From Acidimicrobiaceae bacterium (GTDB lineage Bacteria > Actinomycetota > Acidimicrobiia > Acidimicrobiales > Aldehydirespiratoraceae), in the NCBI GenBank assembly GCA_026706815.1, contig JAPOYA010000057.1, positions 109,228 through 173,227 of the forward strand: 64,000 bases of DNA, in the 5' to 3' direction. Below the pieces are notes generated by a model. That model was not told the origin of the DNA, did not search any database, and saw only the letters and a program-made list of their open reading frames with translations. Positions 43,306 to 51,821 of the stretch are shown here, piece by piece (position 1 is the stretch's first letter; the number at the start of each line of letters is the position of its first letter). A program made the translations under genes and the position numbers.

Positions 43306-45432
43306 ATGGCAGACCCTGGACAGTCACCTCACACAATTGATGTCGGCAACGGTGATCAAGCGGAGGATCCGGTGTCACTCAGCGGTGAGGTGCTCAGCCT
43401 GCTGCATCGACTCACTGGCGATCAGACCAGCGTGTTCCGCCCTGGTCAACTTGAGACGATCCTCCGGCTGGCAGTTGATCGGCAGAGGGTTCTGCTGGTT
43501 CAGCGGACCGGCTGGGGAAAGAGTGCTGTCTATTTCATCTCCACGAGAATGCTCCGCAACAGGGGATTGGGGCCGACGCTGCTCGTATCGCCGCTGCTCG
43601 CGCTGATGCGCAACCAGATCGAGGCCGCCGAACGGCTCGGAGTTCGCGCTGAGACGATCAACAGTTCGAACACTGATGAATGGAGTGACATCCGAGAGAG
43701 GATCAAGGCCGATGAAGTGGACGTTCTGTTGATTTCGCCTGAGCGATTGGCGAACCCTGATTTCCGAGGTCAAGTCCTTCCGGTGGTTGGTCAGCGCAGC
43801 GGGTTGTTGGTGATCGACGAGGCGCACTGTATCTCGGACTGGGGTCACGACTTCCGGCCTGACTACCGGCGCTTGGTTAGAGTCTTGGAACTGCTGCCGC
43901 AGGGAGTCCCTGTCCTGTGCTGCACCGCCACGGCCAACGAACGGGTTGTGGCCGATGTCGGGGAGCAACTCGACGCGGACTTCGCGCCTGTCCGCGGCCC
44001 GCTCGCGAGGGAGGGTCTGCGCCTGCATGCGATCGACAAGCCGTCACAGGCGGAGCGGTTGGTGTGGCTGGCCGCCATCATCGAGGACCTGCCGGGTACG
44101 GGCATCGTTTACTGTCTGACGGTTGCCGACACCGAACGTGTAGCAGGTTGGTTGCGGACGAGGGGCATCTCCGCGGAGGCCTACAGCGGCGAGAACGACA
44201 ACGAGGACCGCCAACGGATCGAACAGCAACTTCTCGTCAACAAGGTGAAGGTCGTTGTGGCCACGTCTGCGCTCGGGATGGGCTTCGACAAACCCGACCT
44301 AGCATTCGTCGTTCACTATCAGTCGCCGGGAACTCCCGTCGCGTACTACCAGCAGGTAGGCCGCGCCGGACGGGCGCTGCCTGAGTCGTGGGGGATTCTC
44401 TTGCGGGGTGCAGAGGATTCCGACATCCAAGACTATTTCATCGAGGGTGCGTTCCCTTCACCGCGTCCCGCCGAGCAAGTCGTCGACTTTCTTGACCGCA
44501 ATGCCGTACCGATGACGAAGAGGGAGATGCTCGCAGAGGTGAACCTGCGGCCCGGCCAATTGGACCTGCTTTTGAAGGTACTCGAGGTTGAAGGCGCAGT
44601 GGAGCGAGACGGCGGTCGCTGGCTGCGTGCGCTCTCTCCCTGGGCATTCGATCACGACCGGTCCGCTTCGGTCACGCAGTTGCGTAGAACCGAACAACAA
44701 CAGATGCTTGACTACATCAACACAGATCAGTGTCGCATGCTGCTGCTGAACGATTATCTCGACGACAACAGCAGCGAACCGTGCGGAATCTGTGACAACT
44801 GCACCGGTGACAGCATGGATCGGACGTTCAGCCCGGCCGAAGTGCAAGAGGCAATCGACTTCCTGCGATCCGCGGAGAGGTCGATCGAGGCCCGCAAGCA
44901 ACTGCCGGACGGCAAGAGGATACAACCGGAACACCGGCTCGAAGAGGGCCGTGTCCTGGCTCGATGGGGCGACGCCGGTTGGGGGAGCTTGGTGCGAAGC
45001 GGCAAGCAGGATCAGGGCAGATTCGACGACCAACTAGTGAGCGCCGCCCGAGAACTCATTCTTGACCGCTGGCGGCCGGTTCCCATGCCCGAGTGGGTGG
45101 CGTTCGTGCCCTCGTTGCGTAGGCCCGAACTTGTGGCCGACTTCGCGGCCCGGCTGGCCGCTAGCTTGGAGCTAATCTGTGAAGCAGTGGTAGCTAAGGT
45201 CCGTGAAACCGAACCCCAGAAAACCATGCAGAACAGCCAGATGCAGTATCACAATGTGCGGAGCGCCTTCAAAATCAGAGATCCAGTGCCCGTTGGCCCA
45301 GTGCTCTTGCTTGACGACATCGTTGACTCTCGTTGGACTATGACTGTCGTCGGAGTGAGCCTTCGTGAGGCTGGCGCCGGCCCGGTGCTTCCGTTTGCGC
45401 TTGCGGAAACGGCGGATAGGTCGGGCCGATGA
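43306..45432 (+). CDS. RecQ-family helicase with C-terminal phosphoribosyltransferase-like segment
   Basis: 708 aa. Helicase motifs are complete: QRTGWGKSAVYF (I), LLVIDEAHCISDWGHDFRPD (II), CCTATANERVVADV (III), TSALGMGFDKPDLAFVVHY (V) and YYQQVGRAGRALPESWG (VI). The zinc site has the last cysteines in EPCGICDNC. There is no HRDC domain. Instead, the last ~60 residues contain VGPVLLLDDIVDSRWTMTVV, which looks like the PRPP-binding motif of phosphoribosyltransferases. The gene overlaps a DprA-like gene by 4 bp. A role in DNA repair or in defence against foreign DNA is possible; the pairing is more informative than either gene alone. Confidence 0.88.
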   Translation: MADPGQSPHTIDVGNGDQAEDPVSLSGEVLSLLHRLTGDQTSVFRPGQLETILRLAVDRQRVLLVQRTGWGKSAVYFISTRMLRNRGLGPTLLVSPLLALMRNQIEAAERLGVRAETINSSNTDEWSDIRERIKADEVDVLLISPERLANPDFRGQVLPVVGQRSGLLVIDEAHCISDWGHDFRPDYRRLVRVLELLPQGVPVLCCTATANERVVADVGEQLDADFAPVRGPLAREGLRLHAIDKPSQAERLVWLAAIIEDLPGTGIVYCLTVADTERVAGWLRTRGISAEAYSGENDNEDRQRIEQQLLVNKVKVVVATSALGMGFDKPDLAFVVHYQSPGTPVAYYQQVGRAGRALPESWGILLRGAEDSDIQDYFIEGAFPSPRPAEQVVDFLDRNAVPMTKREMLAEVNLRPGQLDLLLKVLEVEGAVERDGGRWLRALSPWAFDHDRSASVTQLRRTEQQQMLDYINTDQCRMLLLNDYLDDNSSEPCGICDNCTGDSMDRTFSPAEVQEAIDFLRSAERSIEARKQLPDGKRIQPEHRLEEGRVLARWGDAGWGSLVRSGKQDQGRFDDQLVSAARELILDRWRPVPMPEWVAFVPSLRRPELVADFAARLAASLELICEAVVAKVRETEPQKTMQNSQMQYHNVRSAFKIRDPVPVGPVLLLDDIVDSRWTMTVVGVSLREAGAGPVLPFALAETADRSGR

Positions 45433-46457
45433 GACGCGACGACGACTCGTTGGCGACGATTCTGCTTGTGAGTCGTCTCTGCGCCGATGGTCTGCGGCCG
45501 TTGAAGGCTTCTGAGTTCTGGAGTCTGGTGGAACGGACTCGAACCGGGGGTGAACTCGGTTCTGGAGACAGTGCCCAGTTCGACTCCAGCGATGGGCCTG
45601 GGGTGTTCTTGGGGCTGGGTCAGGACCGGCTCGTGGCTGATTACGGCCTGACCGACGACTTGGCGGGCCGAGTAGCGGAGCTTGTCGGACGTGCTACTGC
45701 GGTTGCATTCGAGTTGGAGCGACTGGAGCAGTCGGGCATCAGGGCGCTCACCGTTTTCGACGAGCACTATCCCCGCGAGTGGATTGTTCGGTTGGGAAGC
45801 AAGGCCCCGCCGCTGATGCATGCCGCCGGAGCCGTTGAGCTGTTCGATTCCCCCGGGTTGGGTGTGGTTGGCAGCCGCGATGTGTCAGAAGCCGGTGGCG
45901 AAACCGCCAAGGAACTGGCCGTTCGTGCGGCCTCACTGGGTTTGCCGCTCGTATCGGGGGGAGCCCGGGGTGTGGACCAACTGGCCATGAATGCGGCCTT
46001 CGAGGCAGGCGGAACTGTCGTGGGGATTCTGGCTGAGTCGCTGCTGCGCAAGCTCAAGCGCCCCGACGTTCGCCGAGCTGTCCTTGACGGGCAAACGGCC
46101 ATGTGTACGCCGTACGCGCCGGGCGCACCGTTCAGCGCCGGTAACGCTATGGGGCGCAACAAGCTGATCTACGCGCAAGCCGCGCTGACCGTGGTGATCG
46201 CCGGCGACCACGGAAGCGGTGGCACCTGGTCAGGCGCCGCCGAGGCCCTCAAAGGGGGATTCGGGCCAGTCGCAGTGTGGAGGGGCGCCGGCGAAGGACC
46301 TGGCAATGAGCCCCTCCAACGACTGGGCGCGACGGCGATATCGAACCTCCGCGACCTCGAATCCCTGCTTGACGACTCACGCTTCGAACCGGTGTACGCA
46401 GCTCAGACACATGCAGGGACGGTCGTCCAACCGTCACTGTTCAGGTCCGTAGGTTGA
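45429..46457 (+). CDS. DprA/Smf-like Rossmann-fold protein coupled to RecQ
   Basis: 342 aa. The DprA core is visible: FDEHYPREWIVRLGSKAPPL, then VVGSRDVSEAGGETAKELAV and LVSGGARGVDQLAMNAAFEA, with NKLIYAQAALTVVIAG later. Classical DprA loads RecA on incoming single-stranded DNA. This version differs in the GARGVDQLAM segment (usually GLARGID..AH) and lacks a C-terminal winged helix. It is therefore a RecQ-associated paralogue, not the transformation protein. Translation is coupled to the RecQ-like gene by ATGA. Confidence 0.85.
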   Translation: MRRDDDSLATILLVSRLCADGLRPLKASEFWSLVERTRTGGELGSGDSAQFDSSDGPGVFLGLGQDRLVADYGLTDDLAGRVAELVGRATAVAFELERLEQSGIRALTVFDEHYPREWIVRLGSKAPPLMHAAGAVELFDSPGLGVVGSRDVSEAGGETAKELAVRAASLGLPLVSGGARGVDQLAMNAAFEAGGTVVGILAESLLRKLKRPDVRRAVLDGQTAMCTPYAPGAPFSAGNAMGRNKLIYAQAALTVVIAGDHGSGGTWSGAAEALKGGFGPVAVWRGAGEGPGNEPLQRLGATAISNLRDLESLLDDSRFEPVYAAQTHAGTVVQPSLFRSVG

Positions 46458-46482
46458 TCGGCTGACGCTCAGATCCGTCGGG

Positions 46483-47229
46483 TCACTCGGAGGCGAGGTT
46501 CTCGGCGAGGCTGGCGGCCGCGTTCATCACCAGGTTGCCGAGGTCGTGGGTGCGTTCTGGGTTGGGGAAGCGATAAGCCGGTCCGTGTATGTGCAGCGCA
46601 GCCTCAACCGTGCCGTCGGCCTCGATGATGGGTGCTGCAACAGAGTTGATGCCCTCGGCGAACTCCTCATAGACCCAGGCGTAGCCGAGGCTGCGGATGG
46701 TGGCGAGCCGCTTGCGGATCTCATCTGGGTCGGTGATGGTCCAAGGGGTTGAAGCCGTTACCGGACCCCGCAGGTAGGCGTCGAGCTGCTTGTCGTCGTA
46801 GTGGGCAAGCAGCACCAGACCAGACGGCACCGCATGGAGAGGAGCGAGCTCGCCGGTCCAGCTCCGAACCTGTACGTCGCTCTCGGCCTCCACATGGTCG
46901 AGGTAGTAGACGCAGCGCCCGTCGAGCACCGACACGCCTGCGGCCTCCCCGGCTTCGTCGCAGAGGTCGATCAGATGCGGACGGGCGGTGGCCACAAGAT
47001 TGCGGCCGGGTTGGGTTGCGCCGGCGATGTCGAGCAGCCCCTCGCCGAGGCGATACTCACCGCCGATGTCGTCTTGGGTGACCGCACCCTCGTTCTCCAG
47101 CGCCGCCAGGATCCGAGCGACGGTCGACTTGGGCAGCTCCACCCGTTCAGCCAGTTCCGTGACCCCGACGGGGCCGACCGCGAGGGCACGCAGCAGGGCG
47201 AAGGCTCGTTCAATCGACTGCACAGACAT
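46483..47229 (-). CDS. IclR-family transcriptional regulator
   Basis: 248 aa. The N-terminal winged helix is GVTELAERVELPKSTVARIL (residues ~18-37). The effector domain shows the typical SVLDGRCVYYLDHVEAESDV and the SLGYAWVYEEFAEGINSVAA with its AAPIIEADG follow-on. A palindrome GTTCCGCAGTATGGAAC lies 23 bp before its start, which indicates autoregulation. The same site occurs before fhs and before the formate dehydrogenase genes. I infer that it controls formate/C1 metabolism. The effector is unknown. Confidence 0.92.
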   Translation of the reverse strand: MSVQSIERAFALLRALAVGPVGVTELAERVELPKSTVARILAALENEGAVTQDDIGGEYRLGEGLLDIAGATQPGRNLVATARPHLIDLCDEAGEAAGVSVLDGRCVYYLDHVEAESDVQVRSWTGELAPLHAVPSGLVLLAHYDDKQLDAYLRGPVTASTPWTITDPDEIRKRLATIRSLGYAWVYEEFAEGINSVAAPIIEADGTVEAALHIHGPAYRFPNPERTHDLGNLVMNAAASLAENLASE

Positions 47230-47251
47230 TGCCTAGCGACTATAGAAGCCT

Positions 47252-47268
47252 GTTCCGCAGTATGGAAC
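47252..47268. promoter_or_regulatory. Palindromic operator upstream of iclR
   Basis: GTTCCGCAGTATGGAAC differs from the reverse complement of the fhs site at only 2 of 17 positions. It lies 23-39 bp before the iclR start, a position expected for repression of its own promoter. I see no second copy at 18-bp spacing here, unlike the other two locations. Confidence 0.7.
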
Positions 47269-47306
47269 GGGCAAATGTTCCTCGTTCGGCTTCGCAGGGA
47301 CTCAGG

Positions 47307-47840
47307 TCAGGTCTTGACCACGAGCGTTTTGGCGACCATGTCATGCCATCCCTGGCGGTTCTTGCCCCACAACAAAGAGAGATAGATCAGCAGTGACACG
47401 AGCCCCAATATCCCCAGGGCCGGGGATAGATTGGCGACAATGCCGAAGACGCCTGGGAGAGCCCAGCGATAAAACGAACTGTCCCACCCGGGCGGTGTGC
47501 TTGCCTCAGTTTTGATGACCTTGATCCGGGTGGCCATCTTTCCAAGGGTTTGGCCGTTGTTCGCGATCATTGAGACTTCGTAGACGAGGCCGAACACGAT
47601 GAGTGTGCCTCCGAATGCGATTTCCCCTCCGACAGCGCCGGCAACAATCGCAGGAATCAAAACGACTATCGCGTCCACGATCCGGGCCAAGAGGCGGTGT
47701 CCGGCACCAGCAAGTTCAACGTGCTCGCCGATGCCCGTGGTGGCCGAGCCCTTCATCGGTTGCGGTTCTGGCGGCGGAGGTGGTGGTTCAGAGGACGACC
47801 CCGACTCGAACTCGGGTGGGGGCGGGGGCAAGTCGGACAC
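47307..47840 (-). CDS. RDD-family membrane protein
   Basis: 177 aa, GTG start with AGGAG upstream. A proline-rich cytoplasmic N-terminus (residues ~1-35) precedes an RDD domain. The Arg is in GHRLLARIVDAIVVLIPAIV, a second Asp/Gln segment is NNGQTLGKMATRIKVIKTE, and the end is GKNRQGWHDMVAKTLVVKT. Three to four membrane helices. RDD proteins are poorly understood (some affect ion transport). It lies between iclR and proS on the same strand, with no clear functional link. Confidence 0.88.
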   Translation of the reverse strand: MSDLPPPPPEFESGSSSEPPPPPPEPQPMKGSATTGIGEHVELAGAGHRLLARIVDAIVVLIPAIVAGAVGGEIAFGGTLIVFGLVYEVSMIANNGQTLGKMATRIKVIKTEASTPPGWDSSFYRWALPGVFGIVANLSPALGILGLVSLLIYLSLLWGKNRQGWHDMVAKTLVVKT

Positions 47841-47918
47841 GGTTGGCTCCTAACTCATTGGATGTAAAAAGTAAGGTAGCACAGGGCGCTTGGTGGTCGG
47901 AGAATGCTGACTGCGGCG

Positions 47919-49628
47919 CTAGCCGCGTTCGCGGTTGACGGTGTCGACGAGCAGGTCAGCGATGGAGTCGACGCCCACGCGGGTTGTGTCGCCTGTGGCC
48001 CGGGAGGTTAGCTCGAGCTCTTTGTCGGCCAGTGCCCTAGGGCCGACGGTGACCCGGTAGGGGATACCGATCAGCTCCGCGTCGGCGAACTTCACACCGG
48101 CACGGGCATCACGGTCATCCAGCAAGACGTCAAGGCCGGTGGAGCGAAGATCGTTGTAGAGCGATTCGCCTGCTTCAACAGATGCGTCGTCCTTTGTGTT
48201 CACGATGGTGATCACCACCTCGAATGGGGCAACGTTCAGCGGCCATAGCAGACCCTTGTCGTCGTGATGGATCTCGGCCACCGCGGCGACGTTGCGGCCG
48301 ATGCCGATGCCGTAGCTGCCCATCACGAGCGGTTTCTGGCTGCCATTGGGGTCAAGTACCGACGCACCCAGCGCGTCGGAGTATTTGGTGCCGAGTTTGA
48401 AGATATGGCCCGCCTCGATGCAGCGGACGATCTCAAGGGGGGTGCCGCAATTCTGACAGGGCTCGTCGGCTTGGACTCTGCGCAGGTCGGCCCATTCGTC
48501 AACGTCGATGTCGCGGGCGATATCGACTCCGTTCCAGTGCCAGTCGTCTTCGTTGGCGCCGGTGGTCAAACCGCGCCGGCTCTTGAGTGCGGGGTCGCAG
48601 ATGACGCGCAAACCGTCGACATGCACGGCGCCGAGCGATCCGGGATTGGCGCCTAGATGTTGAAGCGCTTCTTGAGCAGTCGCGGGCCGGATGTCTGCGG
48701 CGCCGGTGAAATCGGCCAGTTTCTGGATCTCCAGTTCGTGGTCGCCGCGCAGCAGGGCCAAGGTCACTTCACCGTCGAGCACCATCACCATCGTCTTGAT
48801 CTGGTGGACGGCCGCAGCGCCGCCCTCGATCGTCTCCAGTGCCGCGATCGTGCGCACACCCGGGGTGGGGAAACGGACCAGCTCTGAGAGGTCCCGGTCA
48901 ACAACGGCATCCAAACGGGCTTCGGCTCGTTCAACGTTGGCTGCATAGCCGCAATTGCCGCACAGCGCGATGTCGTCTTCGCCCGCGCTCGAAGGGACCA
49001 TGAACTCGGTGGAGCCGGAGCCGCCCATCGCCCCCGACGAAGCCTCAACGGGTATTGCGGGCAGGCCCAGGGCAGCGAAGATGCGCACATACGCATCGTG
49101 GTGGACGTCGAAACTGCGATCGAGGCCCGCTTCGTCGATATCGAACGAATACGAGTCCTTCATAGCGAACTCGCGGACCCTCAGCAGACCACTTTTGGGG
49201 CGGGGCTCGTCGCGGAACTTCCACTGGATCTGATACCAGATCTGGGGCAGCGACCTGTATGAGGTGATCTCCCGGGCAACGTCAGTGAATATCTCCTCAT
49301 GGGTCATCCCCAAGACGTTGTCGGCGCCTTTGCGATCTACGAGGCGGAACATCTCTTCGCCCACAGCGTGCCAGCGTCCTGACTTCCTCCAGATCTCGGC
49401 GGGGTGCATGGCCGGCAGCAGGAACTCCTGGCCGCCGATAGCGTCCATCTCGCGCCGCACGACGGCGGCCACTTTCTCGTGTACCCGCAACCCGAGCGGC
49501 AGCAGCGAATAATGGCCTGAGTGGAGTTGGCGGATGAACCCGCCGCGGATCAACAATCTGTGGTTGGCTGCTTCGGCATCTGCGGGCGCCTCGCGCAGCG
49601 TGGGCGCAAAAAGGTTCGACCAGCGCAT
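47919..49628 (-). CDS. proS: Prolyl-tRNA synthetase (bacterial type with editing insertion)
   Basis: 569 aa from the ATG at 49628 (MRWSNLFAPTLREAPADAEA). Class II motifs are present: YSLLPLGLRVHEKV (motif 1), YQIQWKFRDEPRPKSGLLR (motif 2) and MGSYGIGIGRNVAAVAEIHH (motif 3). The INS editing domain lies in the middle (residues ~225-390), which makes this the bacterial form. It is divergent from the formate dehydrogenase operon, with 165 bp between starts that hold the palindromic operator. Confidence 0.96.
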   Translation of the reverse strand: MRWSNLFAPTLREAPADAEAANHRLLIRGGFIRQLHSGHYSLLPLGLRVHEKVAAVVRREMDAIGGQEFLLPAMHPAEIWRKSGRWHAVGEEMFRLVDRKGADNVLGMTHEEIFTDVAREITSYRSLPQIWYQIQWKFRDEPRPKSGLLRVREFAMKDSYSFDIDEAGLDRSFDVHHDAYVRIFAALGLPAIPVEASSGAMGGSGSTEFMVPSSAGEDDIALCGNCGYAANVERAEARLDAVVDRDLSELVRFPTPGVRTIAALETIEGGAAAVHQIKTMVMVLDGEVTLALLRGDHELEIQKLADFTGAADIRPATAQEALQHLGANPGSLGAVHVDGLRVICDPALKSRRGLTTGANEDDWHWNGVDIARDIDVDEWADLRRVQADEPCQNCGTPLEIVRCIEAGHIFKLGTKYSDALGASVLDPNGSQKPLVMGSYGIGIGRNVAAVAEIHHDDKGLLWPLNVAPFEVVITIVNTKDDASVEAGESLYNDLRSTGLDVLLDDRDARAGVKFADAELIGIPYRVTVGPRALADKELELTSRATGDTTRVGVDSIADLLVDTVNRERG

Positions 49629-49752
49629 TGGGCGACGATATCCGAACGCCGGCTGCTGACACGAACATTTGCCGCAAACGCATGATTGGCGTTGGAGCGC
49701 GCCGCAGAGCGTGTGATTGATGACACGCGATTCGAGGCGGAGAGACGCACCT

Positions 49753-49787
49753 GTTCCGCATTGCGGTATTGTTCCAATGTGGAGAAC
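49753..49787. promoter_or_regulatory. Tandem palindromic operator upstream of the formate dehydrogenase operon
   Basis: GTTCCGCATTGCGGTAT (49753-49769) and GTTCCAATGTGGAGAAC (49771-49787) are two copies of the IclR-type 17-bp site. Their starts are 18 bp apart, as before fhs. The second copy ends 6 bp before the chosen GTG start at 49794 and overlaps its ribosome-binding GGAG. Binding would block translation start and probably transcription. Confidence 0.65.
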
Positions 49788-49793
49788 GTTGCT

Positions 49794-51821
49794 GTGGACG
49801 ACAGCGAAGCGAACGCCCAATCAGCCCCCAAAGGACCGACTCGGCGGGGACTTGATCGCGGCAACCGCCGTCAGCGTTACATCAAGCCCACTGAGCGAAT
49901 CGCGACTCCGATGGTGCGAGAAAACGGTGAACTGCGTGCTGCTTCATGGGATGAGGCGCTTGCCCGCGCGGCGCAGGGTCTCGCCCGGGTCCGGGACCAG
50001 TACGGCGGCGAAGCGTTCGGCATGTTCAGCTGCTCCAAATCAACCAACGAGATGAACTACGCGGCGCAGAAGTTCATCCGCTGCGCGATGCGGTCCAACA
50101 ACATTGATTCCTGTAATCGAACTTGACACGCACCCTCGGTCGTCGGTCTGGCGACAGTGTTCGGAGCAGGAGGGGGAACATCGTCATATGCAGAAGTGGA
50201 ACAAACTGATGTCGTCCTGCTGTGGGGCTCCAACGCCCGAGAGGCCCATCCGATCTACTTCCACCATCTGTTGAAGGGTCTCGACAACGGGGCGAGAATG
50301 TACGCGGTCGACCCCCGCCGGACGAGTTCGTCGAAGTTCGCCGACGCCTGGCTCGGACTCGACGTCGGCACCGACATCGCACTGGCGAATGCAGTCGGCC
50401 GCGAGATCATCGCTGCGGGACTGCACGACGCCGACTTCATCGCCCACTCCACACAGGGCTTTGAGGATTACAAGGCGGCGGTCGAGCAATACACGCTTGA
50501 GGCGGCCGAGGAGATCACCGGTGTGCCCGCTCACGCGATCCGCGAACTGGCACATGACTATGCCAACGCTGATACTGCCCAGATCCTGTGGACTCTGGGG
50601 ATCACCGAACACCACAACGCGGTTGAGAACGTCCTGTCGTTGTGCAACCTGGCACTGCTCACCGGGCATGTCGGACGCTGGGGATCGGGTCTGGTGCCGC
50701 TGCGCGGCCAGAACAATGTGCAGGGAGGCGGTGACATGGGTGCGCTGCCCAACAAGTTCCCCGGATTCCAAGACGTCGAGGATCCGGTGGCGCTTGCCAA
50801 GTTTGAAGCCGCCTACAACATGTCGCTGCCCGCCGAACCCGGGCTCCACCTCACCTTGATGTTCGAGGCGATGGAGCAGGGCAGAATCAAGGGGCTCTAT
50901 GTGATCGGCGAGAACCCCGCAGACTCAGAAGCCGATGTGGCCCATGCCCGCAAACTGCTCGACGGGCTCGACATTCTCGTCGTGCAGGACATCCTGATGA
51001 CCCGGACAGCCGAAATGGCTGATGTCGTGCTGCCCGCAGCGGTCGGATGGGCCGAATCCGAGGGAACGGTCACTTCGTCGGAACGACGGGTGCAACGGGT
51101 TCGCGCCGCGGTCCCGCCACCCGGAGAGGCCCGCTGGGACACCGACATCATCGGCGACCTCGCGAACCGCCTCGGAGTCGATTGGGGCGCACCTACTCCC
51201 CAAGACCTCTGGGACGAGCTCCGGTCGCTGTCGCCGCTGCACGCGGGGATGAGCTGGGAACGCCTGGAGTCTGAGGGCGGGCTCCAATGGCCATGCAGAG
51301 ACTCAGACGACCCCGGCAGTACGTTCCTGCACGGCTGGCTGTGGGCCGATGACCTCGAGGGCCGCGATCCGGCCCCGTTCAGCGTGTGCCACCACGAAGG
51401 ACCCAAGGAACAGCTCAGCGACGAATTCCCGCTTCGGCTCACGACCGGGCGAGCGCTCGACAGCTACAACACCGGCGTGCAGTCAGGCGGCTACGCATCG
51501 CCGATCCGCTACGGAGACGGCATCGACGTCAATCCGGCCGATGCTGCGCGCCTCGGCCTCAGCGACGGCGAACGGGTGCGCGTCTGCTCTCCCCGCGGCT
51601 CTGTGGAGACTTGTGTCCGCATCCAGCCGGACATTCCCAAGGGCCTCACCTTCACCACTTTCCATTTCCCGGAACTGGTCGATGTCAACCAGCTCACCAA
51701 TCCCGAATGGGATCCGCGTTCCGGTACAGCGGAGTTCAAAGCGGCGGCCGTGCGGATAGAACGTATAGAGACAGAGAAGACTCCCGACTCCGACTTGGCG
51801 ACCACACTTGCTGATGGCTGA
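49794..51821 (+). CDS. Selenocysteine formate dehydrogenase catalytic subunit (lacks its N-terminal Fe-S domain)
   Basis: 675 aa if the in-frame TGA at 50124-50126 is read as selenocysteine (residue 111). The frame before it ends NNIDSCNRT and the frame after it continues HAPSVVGLATVFGAGGGTSS, which together form the conserved active site of molybdopterin formate dehydrogenases (Sec/Cys-His). Downstream are EQTDVVLLWGSNAREAHPIY, PLRGQNNVQGGGDMGALPNK and the C-terminal MGD-binding part (FPLRLTTGRALDSYNTGVQS). The start is the GTG at 49794 with GGAG upstream. The normal N-terminal CxxCxxxC [4Fe-4S] domain is missing here; it is found at the end of the third gene of the operon. It oxidises formate to CO2. 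Confidence 0.9.
50127..50160 (+). promoter_or_regulatory. SECIS-like element directly after the selenocysteine TGA
   Basis: A hairpin at 50139-50155 has arms GTCGTC and GGCGAC (one G.U pair, or a bulged U) around the loop GGTCT. The GGTCT loop begins at base 19 after the TGA, the same distance as in the E. coli fdhF element, which also has a GGUCU loop and a bulged U. This is the binding site of the SelB elongation factor. It supports recoding of the TGA. Confidence 0.85.

Noticed and set aside
50124..50126. Formate dehydrogenase gene broken by a stop (pseudogene)
   Set aside because: The frame is unchanged on both sides, the flanking residues are the conserved active site, and a SECIS-like hairpin sits at the exact expected distance. 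Recoding is the better explanation.
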